The translations under genes and the position numbers were made by a program. Source: Lactococcus nasutitermitis (GTDB lineage Bacteria; Bacillota; Bacilli; Lactobacillales; Streptococcaceae). From it: a stretch of DNA of 64,000 nt. Of the stretch, positions 53,101-62,003 are shown piece by piece (positions within the stretch are counted from its first letter, which is position 1; each line of letters begins with the position of its first letter). The notes below the pieces were generated by a model. The model saw only the letters and a program-made list of their open reading frames with translations, was not told the origin of the DNA and ran no database searches. The stretch is from assembly GCF_018403765.1 (NCBI RefSeq), contig NZ_BOVQ01000003.1:186001-250000 (forward strand), in the 5' to 3' direction.

Positions 53101-56100
53101 AAGCCATACTACCTGCTCCACCATTGGCATCGTATTGAACGATTGCGTAGATTGGAATAACATTACCATCACCTGTACCTGAATCTCCAGTCAATGGGTC
53201 TCCAACACTAAAGGTAGAGTAGAGGTATTCTCCAGCATATTGAGAAAGGTCAAGATTTGTAAAGTTAATCTTATTCTTTAGAGAATTTCCGTTAGCATCA
53301 ACTACTACGTCTTGTTCAACTGTTGCAATCAGAGTCATCGTTGATGTATCTGTGCTTGTTGGGTCTGTTGTTGCGTATAGGTAGAATGTTCCGTCTTGCG
53401 TTGTACTAGGTTTATCAGAATTAAAGATTGATAGAACTGCACGAACATTTTGACTTGTGCCTGAGATACCAGCACCTGCGCCACCATCTACCGCATCATT
53501 GACATTGACATTGGTAATGTTGTAGTCAGCAGTACCTGTAAATTCTTGGTTGTCCTCACCATTTGCTACATCTGTTGCAGCTTGACTCGCTGCTGAACTT
53601 GCTACGTCTGCAGCACTTGATGCAACATCTGCAAGTGAACTTGCTGCTGATGCATCGTTAGAGGCGGCCGTATTTGCGGCTGTTTCTTTGTCACCAGCGC
53701 TACTTGCAATTGCTGTGTAGCTGCTTGCTGCTGAAGTATTACCTACTGCAGCAGCTGAGCTTGCTGCTGATGCGGCCGAACTTGCAATCGTTGCGTAAGA
53801 GCTTGCTGCTGCAACATCACTTGATGTTGCAGTTGAAGCAGAGTTTGCAGCGTTTGCAGCTGAACTTGCTAATGAAGCAGCACTCGAAGCAACAGACTTA
53901 TCAGAAGCAACACTCGAATTAGCTGGATTCGCTGATGCAATACTGTTCGCAAGACTTGCTGAACTTGATGCGTTTGAAGCATAACTATTTGCAAGCGATG
54001 CAGAGCTTGATGCAGCTGAGTTGTAGTCGCCTTGATATACAAAGCTTACTGTAGCTGTTGTTGGCGTAATTGTTGCCGTATTTGCAGCGGCATTAACGAG
54101 CGTGTAACCTGAAATCGTTGGTGCTACTACTGTTTCATCGGCATACTTGCTATAATCGTAAGTACCAATTACTGTACCATCTGAAGTCACAGCGTTAATC
54201 ACACCTGTAATAGGATTTGTGTTATATTGATAAACAACTGTTGTGTAACCTGTGTTTGTATAACCTTCATTGACACCCTGTGTTGCGTTAAGTGTACCTG
54301 TAACTGAGAAAGTTTCTGGAACAAAGGTATTATCTTTTTGACGGTCTGTTGTGAGAGCTACTTGACCTGTATAGTAGTTATTTGCTGTTTGCAGACCTTG
54401 AGAAATCTCAGCAGATGGGTCATTGAGTGTTAAACCAAGTGCCATTGTTGCTTGGCCTGTTGCACTATATTTTGTAGCTGATGGGTCTGTAATTGCTGCA
54501 TAAGCATTTTGCATCGTAGTCTCAATAGAGTTGGTAGCTAACGTACCCGGAACAGTATTGAGAAGTGCTGTATCAGCAGTCAATACTGTACTCAAGTTTT
54601 GAATACCTGCATTGATACCTGACATCGGTGTCCCAATAACTGTTGTATTAAGGAATCCGCCATAAACAAGACCTTGACCATTAACGAGTGTATTTTCAGC
54701 TTTTTGAACCGAGTTATAAGCTGCTGTTAAAGCGTTTTGCGCTCCTGTTGCTGAAGTATCAAGCCTAGCTGCAGTGAGTAATGATGTTACTTGCGCAACA
54801 TTCATCTGCGTCAAGTTTAATACTATATAACCTGGTCCCCAATTTTGTTGACTTGTTGAATTTACTCCAAAAAGATTTAACGCCCCAGAAAGTAATTGTG
54901 CGGCAGTTCCTGTTCCAACGTAATATTCAACAGTTGGAATATAGTTTTGAACATTCCAAGCTGGTGCTTGAATTGACGTTGTAAAGTTACTGATTGCCGA
55001 ATTCAAATTGTTGAGATTATTTTGACCGTTACTTTGCAAACCTGTGATGGCATTGTCAACTGTATCAATAAATGCTGTTAAGATATTATTGACATTAGAA
55101 TCAACGGCGGTCGTAAAGCTATGAGTACCTCCGTTAATCGTGTAAGTACCATCGCCATTATCTGTAACAGGAGCGAGGAAGTTTTCACCAAAGACACCAT
55201 TGAGTCCTGTGAAACCTTTAGCCGCTGTAGAACCTGCTGTATTGATGGTTGCAGCTGCTGCATTAACATTTTGTTGATAAGCTTGCAATGCAGAAATGAC
55301 AGCTTGCAATTCACCAATCACTTGATTTGATTCATTTGTAATAACGGGTGCTAATACTTGGGACGGTACTGGATTTGGAATAGCATTTTGTGGTATTAAA
55401 TCACCAAGTCCAATACTTTCTGTAAATGAATTAACGGCAGAAATTGTTCCGATAAATCCATTTAATGAACTTTCTGCTGCAGATAACGAAGCAACATAAG
55501 CATTCAAGGAAGCATTATTTGCTACATTGGATGCTGCCATGCTCTTATCAGCTGCGGTCAGAATCGGATTTGTAGTTGTTGCGACAATCAGGTTAGATGC
55601 ACCAGCTGCTGCGAGCATTGCATTTTCAGTCAATTGAGCTTCATAGAGTTTTTCATAGAGTGACTCAAGAGCGGAGTTGATATCGTTGTTAATCTTTGTT
55701 GCAGGTGCAACTGCTTGACTTGTCAACTGAGCGATGTTCTGCGCTCCATTTGAGCCAGGTGCATATGTTGAATTTGTACCTGATGTGAATGCTGAGTTCA
55801 AGAGTGATTGAGCTGCTGAGTTAGCTGTATAGCTTAACTGTACGAGAGCAGCATTACTTGCTTGAGATGTATAGTAACCCTCAACTTGAATACCTAAGTT
55901 GTTTGATGCTAAGTCGGCAATCATAACATTGTTATTTTGAATTGCTTGGTAAGCATTTGATACTTGAGCAGCTGTGATGTTGTTGATGAGTTCAGCAGAT
56001 GATGTTGCTGTGGAATTAACATCAGATACAACAGAATTGACAACTGCGTTTGCACTTGAAGCAACTGCAGAGGCTGATGAAATCGCTGGAACAAGTGAAA

Positions 56101-58507
56101 TCATTGCTGAAACAGCACTTGATGCCATCGCAGAAAGAGAGTTATATGCACTTGAAGCTGCGATATAAGCTGCTGATGATGTTGCACCATAAGCAGCATA
56201 AGAAGCTACCAATGATGCTTGAAGTGACATCCCATTTTGTGCATAGATAGCATCTGATGCAGTGGTTGTTGATACATTTGCTAATGAATTGAAAGTACTT
56301 GTTGCGCTTGATGCTGTGCTTGCTTCTGCTGAGATATTGGCGATATCTGTTGCTACAGATTCAGCAGATGATGTTGTTTGTGCATCGATATCTGCTGCTG
56401 TATTACCTTGTTCATCGAGAGTTGCTGCAATAGAAGCCGTTTCAGTATTTGCTAGAGAAATCAATTTCTGGTAAGCTGTTGCTGCAGCTGAAGCGGCAGC
56501 TGTATTGTTTGCAACTGCTGAGCTTTCAAGAACAAGATAAGAATTTTCTGCACTTGCTGCTGTATTATAGACTGCTGTTACAGAAGCAATCTGAGTATTT
56601 GTCGTTGTGAGTGCAGCTGAATTTGCATTATAAGTACTTGTTGCGGAACTTGCTGTTGAACTGGCCGTTGCGTAGGCTGCAGCGTAACTCGAGGCAAGCA
56701 TTGAATAACCTTGCGTATAACCAACAGCACCTGTATAAGCTGCTGAACCTGCATAGTTTCCAATAATACCAACATTTCCATCAGATAAAGCAAAAATGAT
56801 TTTTCCAAAAAGTGCTGTATTGGAATCAAGTGGACTATTATTTGTTACAACATTATAAGCTGCTGCTGCTGAGCTGGCTGCTTGTGATGCCGTCAGCCAA
56901 CCAAGATTTTGCAAAAGTTGCATTTCTGTTGCATTAGAAGAAAATTCTGTATAGCCTGATGTGGCAGCTGCATTCCAGTAAGCCTCAGAACCAGTTTGTG
57001 CTTGGAATGTTGGGTCAGCAAATCCTGAAGAAGGATTTGTTGGAACTCCAAGAACCGTATTTACTGCGTTATTCCATGCTGTACCTGCTGCTGAACTTGC
57101 TACTGAAGCATTTTGTGATGCCACAGCAGACATACTTGAATTGTAAGATTTTCCTGCTGATTGCACTGCTGCTGTACTTGAAGCTGATGTTGCAGTACTT
57201 GAAAGTACTGGTAAAGATGCTGCAAGTGATGATGCTGTTGATGACAAGCTAATAAGTGTTGCTTGTGCATTTGATGCGGCAACGGCATAAGAACCTGCAA
57301 CTGACAAAGCACTCAAAGCAAGAGAATTATTTGAAGACAAAATTGTGCTTGCAGAAGCTACAACAGACCCTACTGATGAAGAAAGGGCACTATAAGGAAG
57401 CGCATTGTATGAGCCTCCAGCAATTCCCAAAGCGTTGACTGCGTCAGAATGTGCTGCGTTTGCCACGGAAGCTTCTTGAGAGAGAACATCATCTCCTCCA
57501 GCAGATACTAGAACATTTGCAACTGAATAGTAGTTTGAAGTCAAAGAACTATTGACAGATTGAAGTGATGCGATAGATGAAGCATTCGCAGAAGCTGCTG
57601 ATGAACCAATCGCTGCACCTTGAGAAGTACCAATAAAGTTTGATGATGTCAAGCTTGTATAGTAGCTTGAAGCTCCTTCATTGATTGTTGAGTAAGTCCC
57701 CCCAGCTAGTTGAACGTTTGCTGTGTTGCTATTATTTGTATTGCCGTTTGAATCTGCTGAGGCTTGTACCGTAATATTTGCTACGGAGATGCCTGCTTGA
57801 GAATTATCAGATGGAGCAGAAACTGTCCATGTGTAAGAGCCACCAGAGATGACATTTACACCATTTGAAGATGTGATTGTTGTTGTTTGTTTGATGTCAA
57901 CGCTGACTGCACTTGAAACTGCTTGTGATGATGTTGCTGAGCCTGCTTGGATAGCTCCGTTAGAGTTCAAAGCTGTCGTTTCGGTTGTGTTGACAGGTGC
58001 AGCATTAGATACTGCATTGTTAGGATCATTGTTGGTCGTGATGTTAACCGCACCAGTCCCATTGGTGTTGTTAGGATTTGCTGTTTCAGCATTTCCTGAA
58101 GTTCCAGAATTTCCAGATGTGTTTTGTTTCAACTGGCTTGAGTCGCTGTTTACTGTTGTAGCATCTGTGTAGCTTGATGGATTTGCTGAAATAGCAGAAC
58201 CTGCGTTTGCAGTTGCAATTGAGTTGGCAGCGGAAACGTTATCAATTCCTGCTGTTGCATCTGAGCCTAGATTTCCTGTTGCTGTGTTATCAGTTCCTGC
58301 CGAATTAGCAACATTGGAACCAGCAACTGTCGTCGTGCCGTTTTGTGTCTGAATCTGACTCGCATGAGCACTGATTGAAGACACCATTCCACCACCAGCT
58401 ACGAGAGCTAGGATAGAAGAAGCATAGAGCCAATGCTTACCAGATTTCCATGTACGAAAATTTTCATGCACTTTGGCATCTTTAGGAATTTTAAAGTTAT
58501 TTCCCAT
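50147..58507 (-). CDS. Giant Ala/Ser-rich LPxTG surface protein with KxYKxGKxW-type signal
   Basis: 2,786 residues, likely a cell-wall glycoprotein adhesin. Signal: R18-T-W-K-S-G-K-H-W26, a close variant of KxYKxGKxW, then a hydrophobic stretch, with cleavage probable after SAHA (about 49). Residues about 50-1390 are Ala/Ser/Asn-rich without a recognised domain. About 1389-1492: beta-rich, MucBP-like (GYTTVVYQYNTNP, VSFVYQGDY). About 1500-1640: Ala-Ser repeats. About 1654-1785: beta domain, unknown. About 1785-1861: InlB-type Flg_new repeat (YDANGG, GYTFAGWNT, LYAQWTP). From 1865 to about 2720: Ala-Ser-Asp repeats, interrupted by eleven 11-residue NGSDGSTSGGS units (about 2155-2273). LPQTG at 2750-2754, then helix and KRRKRS. 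Start after AAAGGAG. Confidence 0.93.
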   Translation of the reverse strand: MGNNFKIPKDAKVHENFRTWKSGKHWLYASSILALVAGGGMVSSISAHASQIQTQNGTTTVAGSNVANSAGTDNTATGNLGSDATAGIDNVSAANSIATANAGSAISANPSSYTDATTVNSDSSQLKQNTSGNSGTSGNAETANPNNTNGTGAVNITTNNDPNNAVSNAAPVNTTETTALNSNGAIQAGSATSSQAVSSAVSVDIKQTTTITSSNGVNVISGGSYTWTVSAPSDNSQAGISVANITVQASADSNGNTNNSNTANVQLAGGTYSTINEGASSYYTSLTSSNFIGTSQGAAIGSSAASANASSIASLQSVNSSLTSNYYSVANVLVSAGGDDVLSQEASVANAAHSDAVNALGIAGGSYNALPYSALSSSVGSVVASASTILSSNNSLALSALSVAGSYAVAASNAQATLISLSSTASSLAASLPVLSSTATSASSTAAVQSAGKSYNSSMSAVASQNASVASSAAGTAWNNAVNTVLGVPTNPSSGFADPTFQAQTGSEAYWNAAATSGYTEFSSNATEMQLLQNLGWLTASQAASSAAAAYNVVTNNSPLDSNTALFGKIIFALSDGNVGIIGNYAGSAAYTGAVGYTQGYSMLASSYAAAYATASSTASSATSTYNANSAALTTTNTQIASVTAVYNTAASAENSYLVLESSAVANNTAAASAAATAYQKLISLANTETASIAATLDEQGNTAADIDAQTTSSAESVATDIANISAEASTASSATSTFNSLANVSTTTASDAIYAQNGMSLQASLVASYAAYGATSSAAYIAASSAYNSLSAMASSAVSAMISLVPAISSASAVASSANAVVNSVVSDVNSTATSSAELINNITAAQVSNAYQAIQNNNVMIADLASNNLGIQVEGYYTSQASNAALVQLSYTANSAAQSLLNSAFTSGTNSTYAPGSNGAQNIAQLTSQAVAPATKINNDINSALESLYEKLYEAQLTENAMLAAAGASNLIVATTTNPILTAADKSMAASNVANNASLNAYVASLSAAESSLNGFIGTISAVNSFTESIGLGDLIPQNAIPNPVPSQVLAPVITNESNQVIGELQAVISALQAYQQNVNAAAATINTAGSTAAKGFTGLNGVFGENFLAPVTDNGDGTYTINGGTHSFTTAVDSNVNNILTAFIDTVDNAITGLQSNGQNNLNNLNSAISNFTTSIQAPAWNVQNYIPTVEYYVGTGTAAQLLSGALNLFGVNSTSQQNWGPGYIVLNLTQMNVAQVTSLLTAARLDTSATGAQNALTAAYNSVQKAENTLVNGQGLVYGGFLNTTVIGTPMSGINAGIQNLSTVLTADTALLNTVPGTLATNSIETTMQNAYAAITDPSATKYSATGQATMALGLTLNDPSAEISQGLQTANNYYTGQVALTTDRQKDNTFVPETFSVTGTLNATQGVNEGYTNTGYTTVVYQYNTNPITGVINAVTSDGTVIGTYDYSKYADETVVAPTISGYTLVNAAANTATITPTTATVSFVYQGDYNSAASSSASLANSYASNASSSASLANSIASANPANSSVASDKSVASSAASLASSAANAANSASTATSSDVAAASSYATIASSAASAASSAAAVGNTSAASSYTAIASSAGDKETAANTAASNDASAASSLADVASSAADVASSAASQAATDVANGEDNQEFTGTADYNITNVNVNDAVDGGAGAGISGTSQNVRAVLSIFNSDKPSTTQDGTFYLYATTDPTSTDTSTMTLIATVEQDVVVDANGNSLKNKINFTNLDLSQYAGEYLYSTFSVGDPLTGDSGTGDGNVIPIYAIVQYDANGGAGSMAYTVTDGSGNVTLASNTFSNSGYTFAGWNTAADGTGTAYTDGQAVSGLTYTNLYLYAQWTPVDNGSTGSDGSTSSSNPADVASDASSNASNASSSASEAGSTASSANDATSSLASNDPDNSSLSDLASEASSANSVANSEASNASSDASAAQSDADKASSEAAAGDSSAASSDASKASSEADQASSEASKASSAASEASNAASEATSIVGSGASSKASNAASEANDANSIANSAHSVTSSLASEYPNDSSLASLESDASQASDAASSYASEAESAASKASSEASASSSEAAEASSAAATGDNSTANSLASQAASDAAAASSDAAIASSDASLANSAASQAASDASTASSYVASSNASNGSDGSTSGGSNGSDGSTSGGSNGSDGSTSGGSNGSDGSTSGGSNGSDGSTSGGSNGSDGSTSGGSNGSDGSTSGGSNGSDGSTSGGSNGPDGSTSGGSNGSDGSTSGGSNGSDGSTSSSNPADVASDASSNASNASSSASESGSTASSANDATSSLASNDPGNSSLSDLASEASSANSVANSEASNASSDASAAQSDADKASSEAAAGDSSAASSDASKASSEASKASSEASKASSAASEASNAASEATSIVGSGASSKASNAASEANNANSTASSAHSVTNSLASQNPDNSSLASLASDASQASNAASSDASIASSAASKASSEANASKSDASLASSAAAAGNASESNSYASKAASEAAAASSDASVASSNASLAQSEASRAASDANEAKNIVSSATSGASNTASNANSMANTDISDANSATSAASSAANVTNSIANQHPDNSALAGLNSDANAAKSAAASDAAKANSEAAAAKSDAALASSAIAAGNISLANSYASKAASEVAAANSDAALANAEAKRAIADETAAQTIANTLYSTEKHDTGKNNTGMSNTNAATKTLASAGNAMKAAVLGTPASASTVTASGMDASALPQTGTDNSTSEELALLGFGLLVGTLTLTEIKRRKRS
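51200..52900 (-). repeat. 1,203-bp in-frame internal duplication in the surface protein gene
   Basis: Blocks of roughly 450-500 bp, about 51213-51690 and 52416-52893, are nearly identical and offset by 1,203 bases (401 codons). Both end in the SSNPADVASDASS-coding segment. The block between them includes the 33-bp units and a diverged Ala/Ser stretch. Confidence 0.8.
51688..52045 (-). repeat. 33-bp minisatellite (11 units) in the surface protein gene
   Basis: Eleven tandem 33-bp units encode NGSDGSTSGGS. They differ by only a few bases (one unit has Pro for Ser; some use CCA for CCG). Near-identity implies recent expansion and probable length variation between strains. Confidence 0.95.
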
Positions 58508-58860
58508 CCGTTTTTCTCCTTTTTGGATATTTTTTCCTTCCCAATGAGACTATCCACTATAATCTTTTTCATGCCACTTTTCTCTTGGGATTTTATAAAA
58601 GTGTCATGCTTTTCAACTTGTTTTTAATCTTGCAAGTAAGACTAAAAATAGGTTGAAAAGGAATACAATCAATGCTAAAAGGCTTGCCTTGTAAGCTTTC
58701 TCTTGCGCATATGCGCAAGAGAAAAAGGGAACCTTTTTCAAATTATGAAAATCATTACATTGTATTTTATGGATTACAATTTAATTTTAGTCTATTTCTT
58801 TCTAAAAGTCAACAGTCTTTTTCATATTTAATTATTTTTAATTTTCTGATTTTTTTATAT
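58508..58860 (-). promoter_or_regulatory. Long leader/promoter region of the giant surface protein gene
   Basis: About 350 bases without a gene between the thrS terminator and the surface-protein start. It holds a 28-bp perfect palindrome, two similar CATG(A/C)CACTTTT blocks around 58560-58605, a possible -35/-10 pair TTGAAA...TATAAA on the minus strand near 58590-58620, and the AAAGGAG ribosome site. Confidence 0.5.
58697..58724. promoter_or_regulatory. 28-bp perfect palindrome upstream of the surface protein gene
   Basis: TTTCTCTTGCGCAT followed at once by its exact reverse complement, with no spacer and GC-rich core GCGCATATGCGC. It is too symmetric for a typical terminator (no loop, no long T run on the minus strand side) and suits an operator or a cruciform. 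Confidence 0.75.
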
Positions 58861-58897
58861 AAAAAAGTAGTCACTATTATTATAGTGACTACTTTTT
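58861..58897 (-). terminator. Terminator of thrS
   Basis: AAAAAGTAGTCACTAT-TATT-ATAGTGACTACTTTTT, a strong intrinsic terminator 17 bases past the thrS stop. Confidence 0.93.
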
Positions 58898-58913
58898 AAA
58901 AATAATTTTTTAT

Positions 58914-60866
58914 TTATAGTTCTTTTTGTCCTGCTCTGCTGAAATTGTCAACATCTGCTTGGATTTCTTTGATGAATGTTTCAAGAGGGATAACTTTGGT
59001 TTCTTTTGAGCCATAACGACGGATATTTACTGTGCGTTCTGCTGTTTCGCTGTCTCCGATGACAATCTGATAAGGAATTTTATGGGTTTGTGATTGGCGA
59101 ATCTTGTAGCCCATTTTTTCGTTTGTTTCATCCACTTTGACACGGAATCCTTTATCTTGTAGAGCGTGTTGGATTTCCCAAGCGTAGTCTGCATGAATTT
59201 CGTTGTTGACTGGAATGATTGTTGCTTGTGTTGGAGCGAGCCATGTTGGGAAGGCGCCTTTGTAAACTTCGATAAGATAAGCCGTGAAGCGTTCCATTGT
59301 TGAGACGATACCTCGGTGTATCATGATAGGGCGATGATTTTGTCCATCTGCGCCAACGTATTCGAGTTCAAATTTTTCTGGAAGAAGGAAATCAAGTTGG
59401 ATGGTTGAAAGCGTTTCTTCATTGCCAAGTGCTGTTTTAACTTGGACATCAAGTTTAGGTCCGTAAAATGCGGCTTCGCCTTCTGCTTCAAAGTATGGAA
59501 GGTCTAGTTCGTCCATTGCTTGCTTGAGTTGAGCTTGTGCTGACTCCCACATCTTGTCGTCTGGATAATATTTTTCTGTATCTTTAGGGTCACGATAGCT
59601 CAAGCGGAAACGATAATCTGTGATATTAAAATCAGCATAGACATCTGTCATCAATTTCAATGTCCATTTGAATTCGTCTTTGACTTGGTCTGGTGTGACG
59701 AAAGTATGTCCATCATTGAGGGTCATTTCACGAACACGTTGAAGTCCTGAGAGAGCACCTGATTTTTCATAACGGTGCATCATACCGAGTTCGGCGATAC
59801 GGACTGGTAATTCACGATATGAGCGAATATGATGTTTGTAAATCTGGATATGACTCGGACAGTTCATTGGACGAAGTTCTAATTCTTCTCCTTCACCCAT
59901 ATCCATTGGTGGGAACATATCTTCGCGATAATGGTCCCAGTGACCAGATGTTTTATAGAGGTCAAGATTTGCCATAACTGGTGTGTAAACGTGTTGGAAA
60001 CCGGCATTGACTTCGCGGTCAACAATATAACGTTCTACAATACGGCGAATCGTTGCGCCGTCTGGCATCCAATAGGCAAGTCCTGAGCCGACTTCTGAAT
60101 CGGTAAAGAAAAGGTCAAGTTCACGTCCGAGTTTACGGTGGTCGCGTTCTTTTGCTTCTTCACGGAATTTGAGATTGGCAGCAAGGTCTTCTTTTGTGAA
60201 CCAAGCCGTCCCATAAACACGTTGCATCATTGTGTTATCAGAATTTCCGCGCCAGTAAGCCCCTGCAACATTGAGTAAATGGAAGAATTTTACAAATCCA
60301 GTGGATGGTACATGTGGTCCACGGCAAAGGTCAGTGTATTCTCCTTGCGTATAAATCGTCAAACCGCCTTCGTCTTCATTGTGTTCTTCAATGAGTTCGA
60401 GTTTATAAGGGTCATTTTTGAAAATTTCTTTTGCTTCTGCTTTGCTGACTTCACGACGAACAGATGGAAAATTTTCTTTGGAAATCTTTTTCATTTCAGC
60501 TTCAATAACGGCGAGGTCTTCATTTGTGATTTGTCCTGCTTCATTGTCTGTATCATAGTAAAAACCGTCTTGAATAGCAGGTCCTACTCCTAAATGAATA
60601 TCTGGGAAATGACGGCGTGCCGCTTGAGCAAATAAATGCGCTGCGGAATGACGCAAAATACCAAGTGCATCCTCATGCTGAGGAGTTACAATCTCAAATG
60701 TCGCATCTTCATTGATAGCACGTGTCACATCAAGAATTTTTCCATTGACTTTACCTGCGAGGGCTTTTTTTGCCAAACTTGGAGAGATGGACTTTGCGAT
60801 ATCAAGAGTTGAACTTCCTGCTTCAAATTCTTTTACTGCGCCATCTGGAAATGTAATTTTAATCAT
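58914..60866 (-). CDS. thrS: Threonyl-tRNA synthetase
   Basis: Charges tRNA-Thr. 650 residues from the ATG at 60866 ([17 protein letters not shown]), which has AAAGG upstream; the frame continues 35 codons further into the T-box leader, which is not coding. Domains: TGS (about 1-60), second additional domain with the zinc-site HxxxH type [10 protein letters not shown] (editing region), class II core with motif 2 region [19 protein letters not shown] and zinc ligand Cys in RPMNCPSHI, and the C-terminal anticodon-binding domain from about 540. Regulated by a T-box. Confidence 0.98.
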   Translation of the reverse strand: MIKITFPDGAVKEFEAGSSTLDIAKSISPSLAKKALAGKVNGKILDVTRAINEDATFEIVTPQHEDALGILRHSAAHLFAQAARRHFPDIHLGVGPAIQDGFYYDTDNEAGQITNEDLAVIEAEMKKISKENFPSVRREVSKAEAKEIFKNDPYKLELIEEHNEDEGGLTIYTQGEYTDLCRGPHVPSTGFVKFFHLLNVAGAYWRGNSDNTMMQRVYGTAWFTKEDLAANLKFREEAKERDHRKLGRELDLFFTDSEVGSGLAYWMPDGATIRRIVERYIVDREVNAGFQHVYTPVMANLDLYKTSGHWDHYREDMFPPMDMGEGEELELRPMNCPSHIQIYKHHIRSYRELPVRIAELGMMHRYEKSGALSGLQRVREMTLNDGHTFVTPDQVKDEFKWTLKLMTDVYADFNITDYRFRLSYRDPKDTEKYYPDDKMWESAQAQLKQAMDELDLPYFEAEGEAAFYGPKLDVQVKTALGNEETLSTIQLDFLLPEKFELEYVGADGQNHRPIMIHRGIVSTMERFTAYLIEVYKGAFPTWLAPTQATIIPVNNEIHADYAWEIQHALQDKGFRVKVDETNEKMGYKIRQSQTHKIPYQIVIGDSETAERTVNIRRYGSKETKVIPLETFIKEIQADVDNFSRAGQKEL

Positions 60867-60920
60867 GTTGATTACCTTTCTATATTTCATTCTATCTATA
60901 TGATAGAAAAATTTTGTAAA

Positions 60921-61140
60921 TAAAAAACGCAAACCTTGTCCTAAAAAGGGCGCAAATTTGCGTGTTACCACCTTTGTTTAATTTCTATAAGCCTTAAAAT
61001 AAATCTTACAAAAATTTTCTCATCGTTGACGTATCGTGTCAGGGACGCTTCTCGTTTCCAAAAAGGATTATTTGAGTAGTATTTTTAGTCGTCCCTTGTG
61101 AACTCACACCAGCCGTTCACTCTCTGTAAAGTTATAGCTA
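60921..61140 (-). ncRNA. T-box riboswitch of thrS
   Basis: On the minus strand, Stem I region AGAGAGTGAACGG-CTGGTGTGAG-TTCAC, a GGGACG / CGTCCC stem enclosing ATACTACTC (an ACT threonine codon is the candidate specifier), then the T-box word AAGGTGGTAACACG (60961-60974) and a terminator CGCAAA...TTTGCG with six T's at about 60921-60962. Uncharged tRNA-Thr should stabilise the antiterminator and raise thrS expression. Confidence 0.92.
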
Positions 61141-61159
61141 AAAACTTGTCTCTGATATT

Positions 61160-61188
61160 ATTTTAAGCTGTTATGCTTTTTTTGTCAA
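61160..61188 (-). promoter_or_regulatory. Promoter of the thrS T-box transcript
   Basis: TTGACA (complement at 61183-61188), 17-base spacer, TAAAAT (complement at 61160-61165), placed just upstream of Stem I. Confidence 0.8.
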
Positions 61189-61244
61189 GTTTTTTATGCT
61201 GTTCTTATTATCTTATCTTTTTCTTATAATAAAAAATGAGATAT

Positions 61245-61276
61245 AAAAAGAGCGAGAAATTTTACGCTCTTTTATT
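61245..61276 (-). terminator. Terminator of the YgbA/ATP-cone operon
   Basis: AAAAGAGCG / CGCTCTTTT stem right at the end of the 108-residue gene. Confidence 0.85.
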
Positions 61277-61598
61277 TTATAATACTTTTTGTTATGTGTT
61301 TTAGTGCATAGATTGGGTGATAAATCAACATTCTTGGGCCAGAGAAGCACATGATTTTTTGGATTTTTTCTCGCATATCTTTTCGGTAACAATGCACAGG
61401 ACATTTTTTACAGGTTGTTTTTTGCTCGCCAAAGCGACAGAATGACAAACGTGTTTGTGCATAATCTGCTAGCGTTTGACAGTCTTCACACAGTTCATTT
61501 TTTGTATTATGGTGTTTGCGACAATAGAGCTGTATCATGAGAGATACTGTTGCTTTTTCTTCACGAATTTTTGGACCGTTATTGATTTTCTTAGACAT
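61272..61598 (-). CDS. YgbA_NO (nitrous oxide-stimulated promoter) family protein
   Basis: 108 residues with conserved Cys pattern: LYCRKHHNTKNELCEDCQTL (about 24-43), FCRFGEQKTTCKKCPVHCY and MCFSGPRMLIYHPI. This is the small YgbA family, NsrR-regulated in enterics and linked with tolerance to nitrosative stress. The cysteines suggest metal or iron-sulphur binding. It begins one base after the ATP-cone gene stop and lacks its own ribosome site, so it is translationally coupled. Confidence 0.85.
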   Translation of the reverse strand: MSKKINNGPKIREEKATVSLMIQLYCRKHHNTKNELCEDCQTLADYAQTRLSFCRFGEQKTTCKKCPVHCYRKDMREKIQKIMCFSGPRMLIYHPIYALKHITKSIIK

Positions 61599-61599
61599 T

Positions 61600-61917
61600 T
61601 TAGTGTCTTTGTTCGATATTTCTTTTTGTTTTATATTCTAGAAAATCTTGGGCAACGGCGGGTTCAAAGTCTTGAAGTTGCTTTACAACTTGATTTTGGA
61701 TGGTTTCAATCTCAATTTTTTCAAAAGGAAGTTCAGCAATCACTTTTTCGACTACTTTTGTGACGTTATTTGCTATCATGTTGGCATGGAGAGGCTTGTC
61801 TGCATATTTTCCAAAGATAGCTGCTTTGAAAACTGCTGTTTGAATACGAAATGAATCCCAATCGACAACGTGTCCATTGCGTTTGATAACTACTTTATTG
61901 GCTAATTTTACTTGCAT
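61600..61917 (-). CDS. Stand-alone ATP-cone domain protein
   Basis: 105 residues that are little more than one ATP-cone: VIKRNGHVVDWDSFRIQTAVFKA (positions about 9-31), then IETIQNQVVKQL and a C-terminal FLEYKTKRNIEQR. ATP-cones normally sit at the N-terminus of ribonucleotide reductases or in NrdR and sense ATP/dATP. A separate cone could regulate such an enzyme in trans. No reductase gene is nearby. AGAGG ribosome site; first gene of a two-gene operon with the YgbA-type protein. Confidence 0.85.
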   Translation of the reverse strand: MQVKLANKVVIKRNGHVVDWDSFRIQTAVFKAAIFGKYADKPLHANMIANNVTKVVEKVIAELPFEKIEIETIQNQVVKQLQDFEPAVAQDFLEYKTKRNIEQRH

Positions 61918-62003
61918 TATGATACCTCTTTCTTATTTTTCTTTAATACTATTATAACAAATTTTTCATTATTTTTAATGAAATATCTGTTTATTTTTTA
62001 GAT

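Noticed and set aside
60867-60971. N-terminal extension of thrS by 35 codons
   Set aside because: The stretch overlaps the T-box antiterminator and terminator, and the family start MIKITFPDG has a ribosome site.
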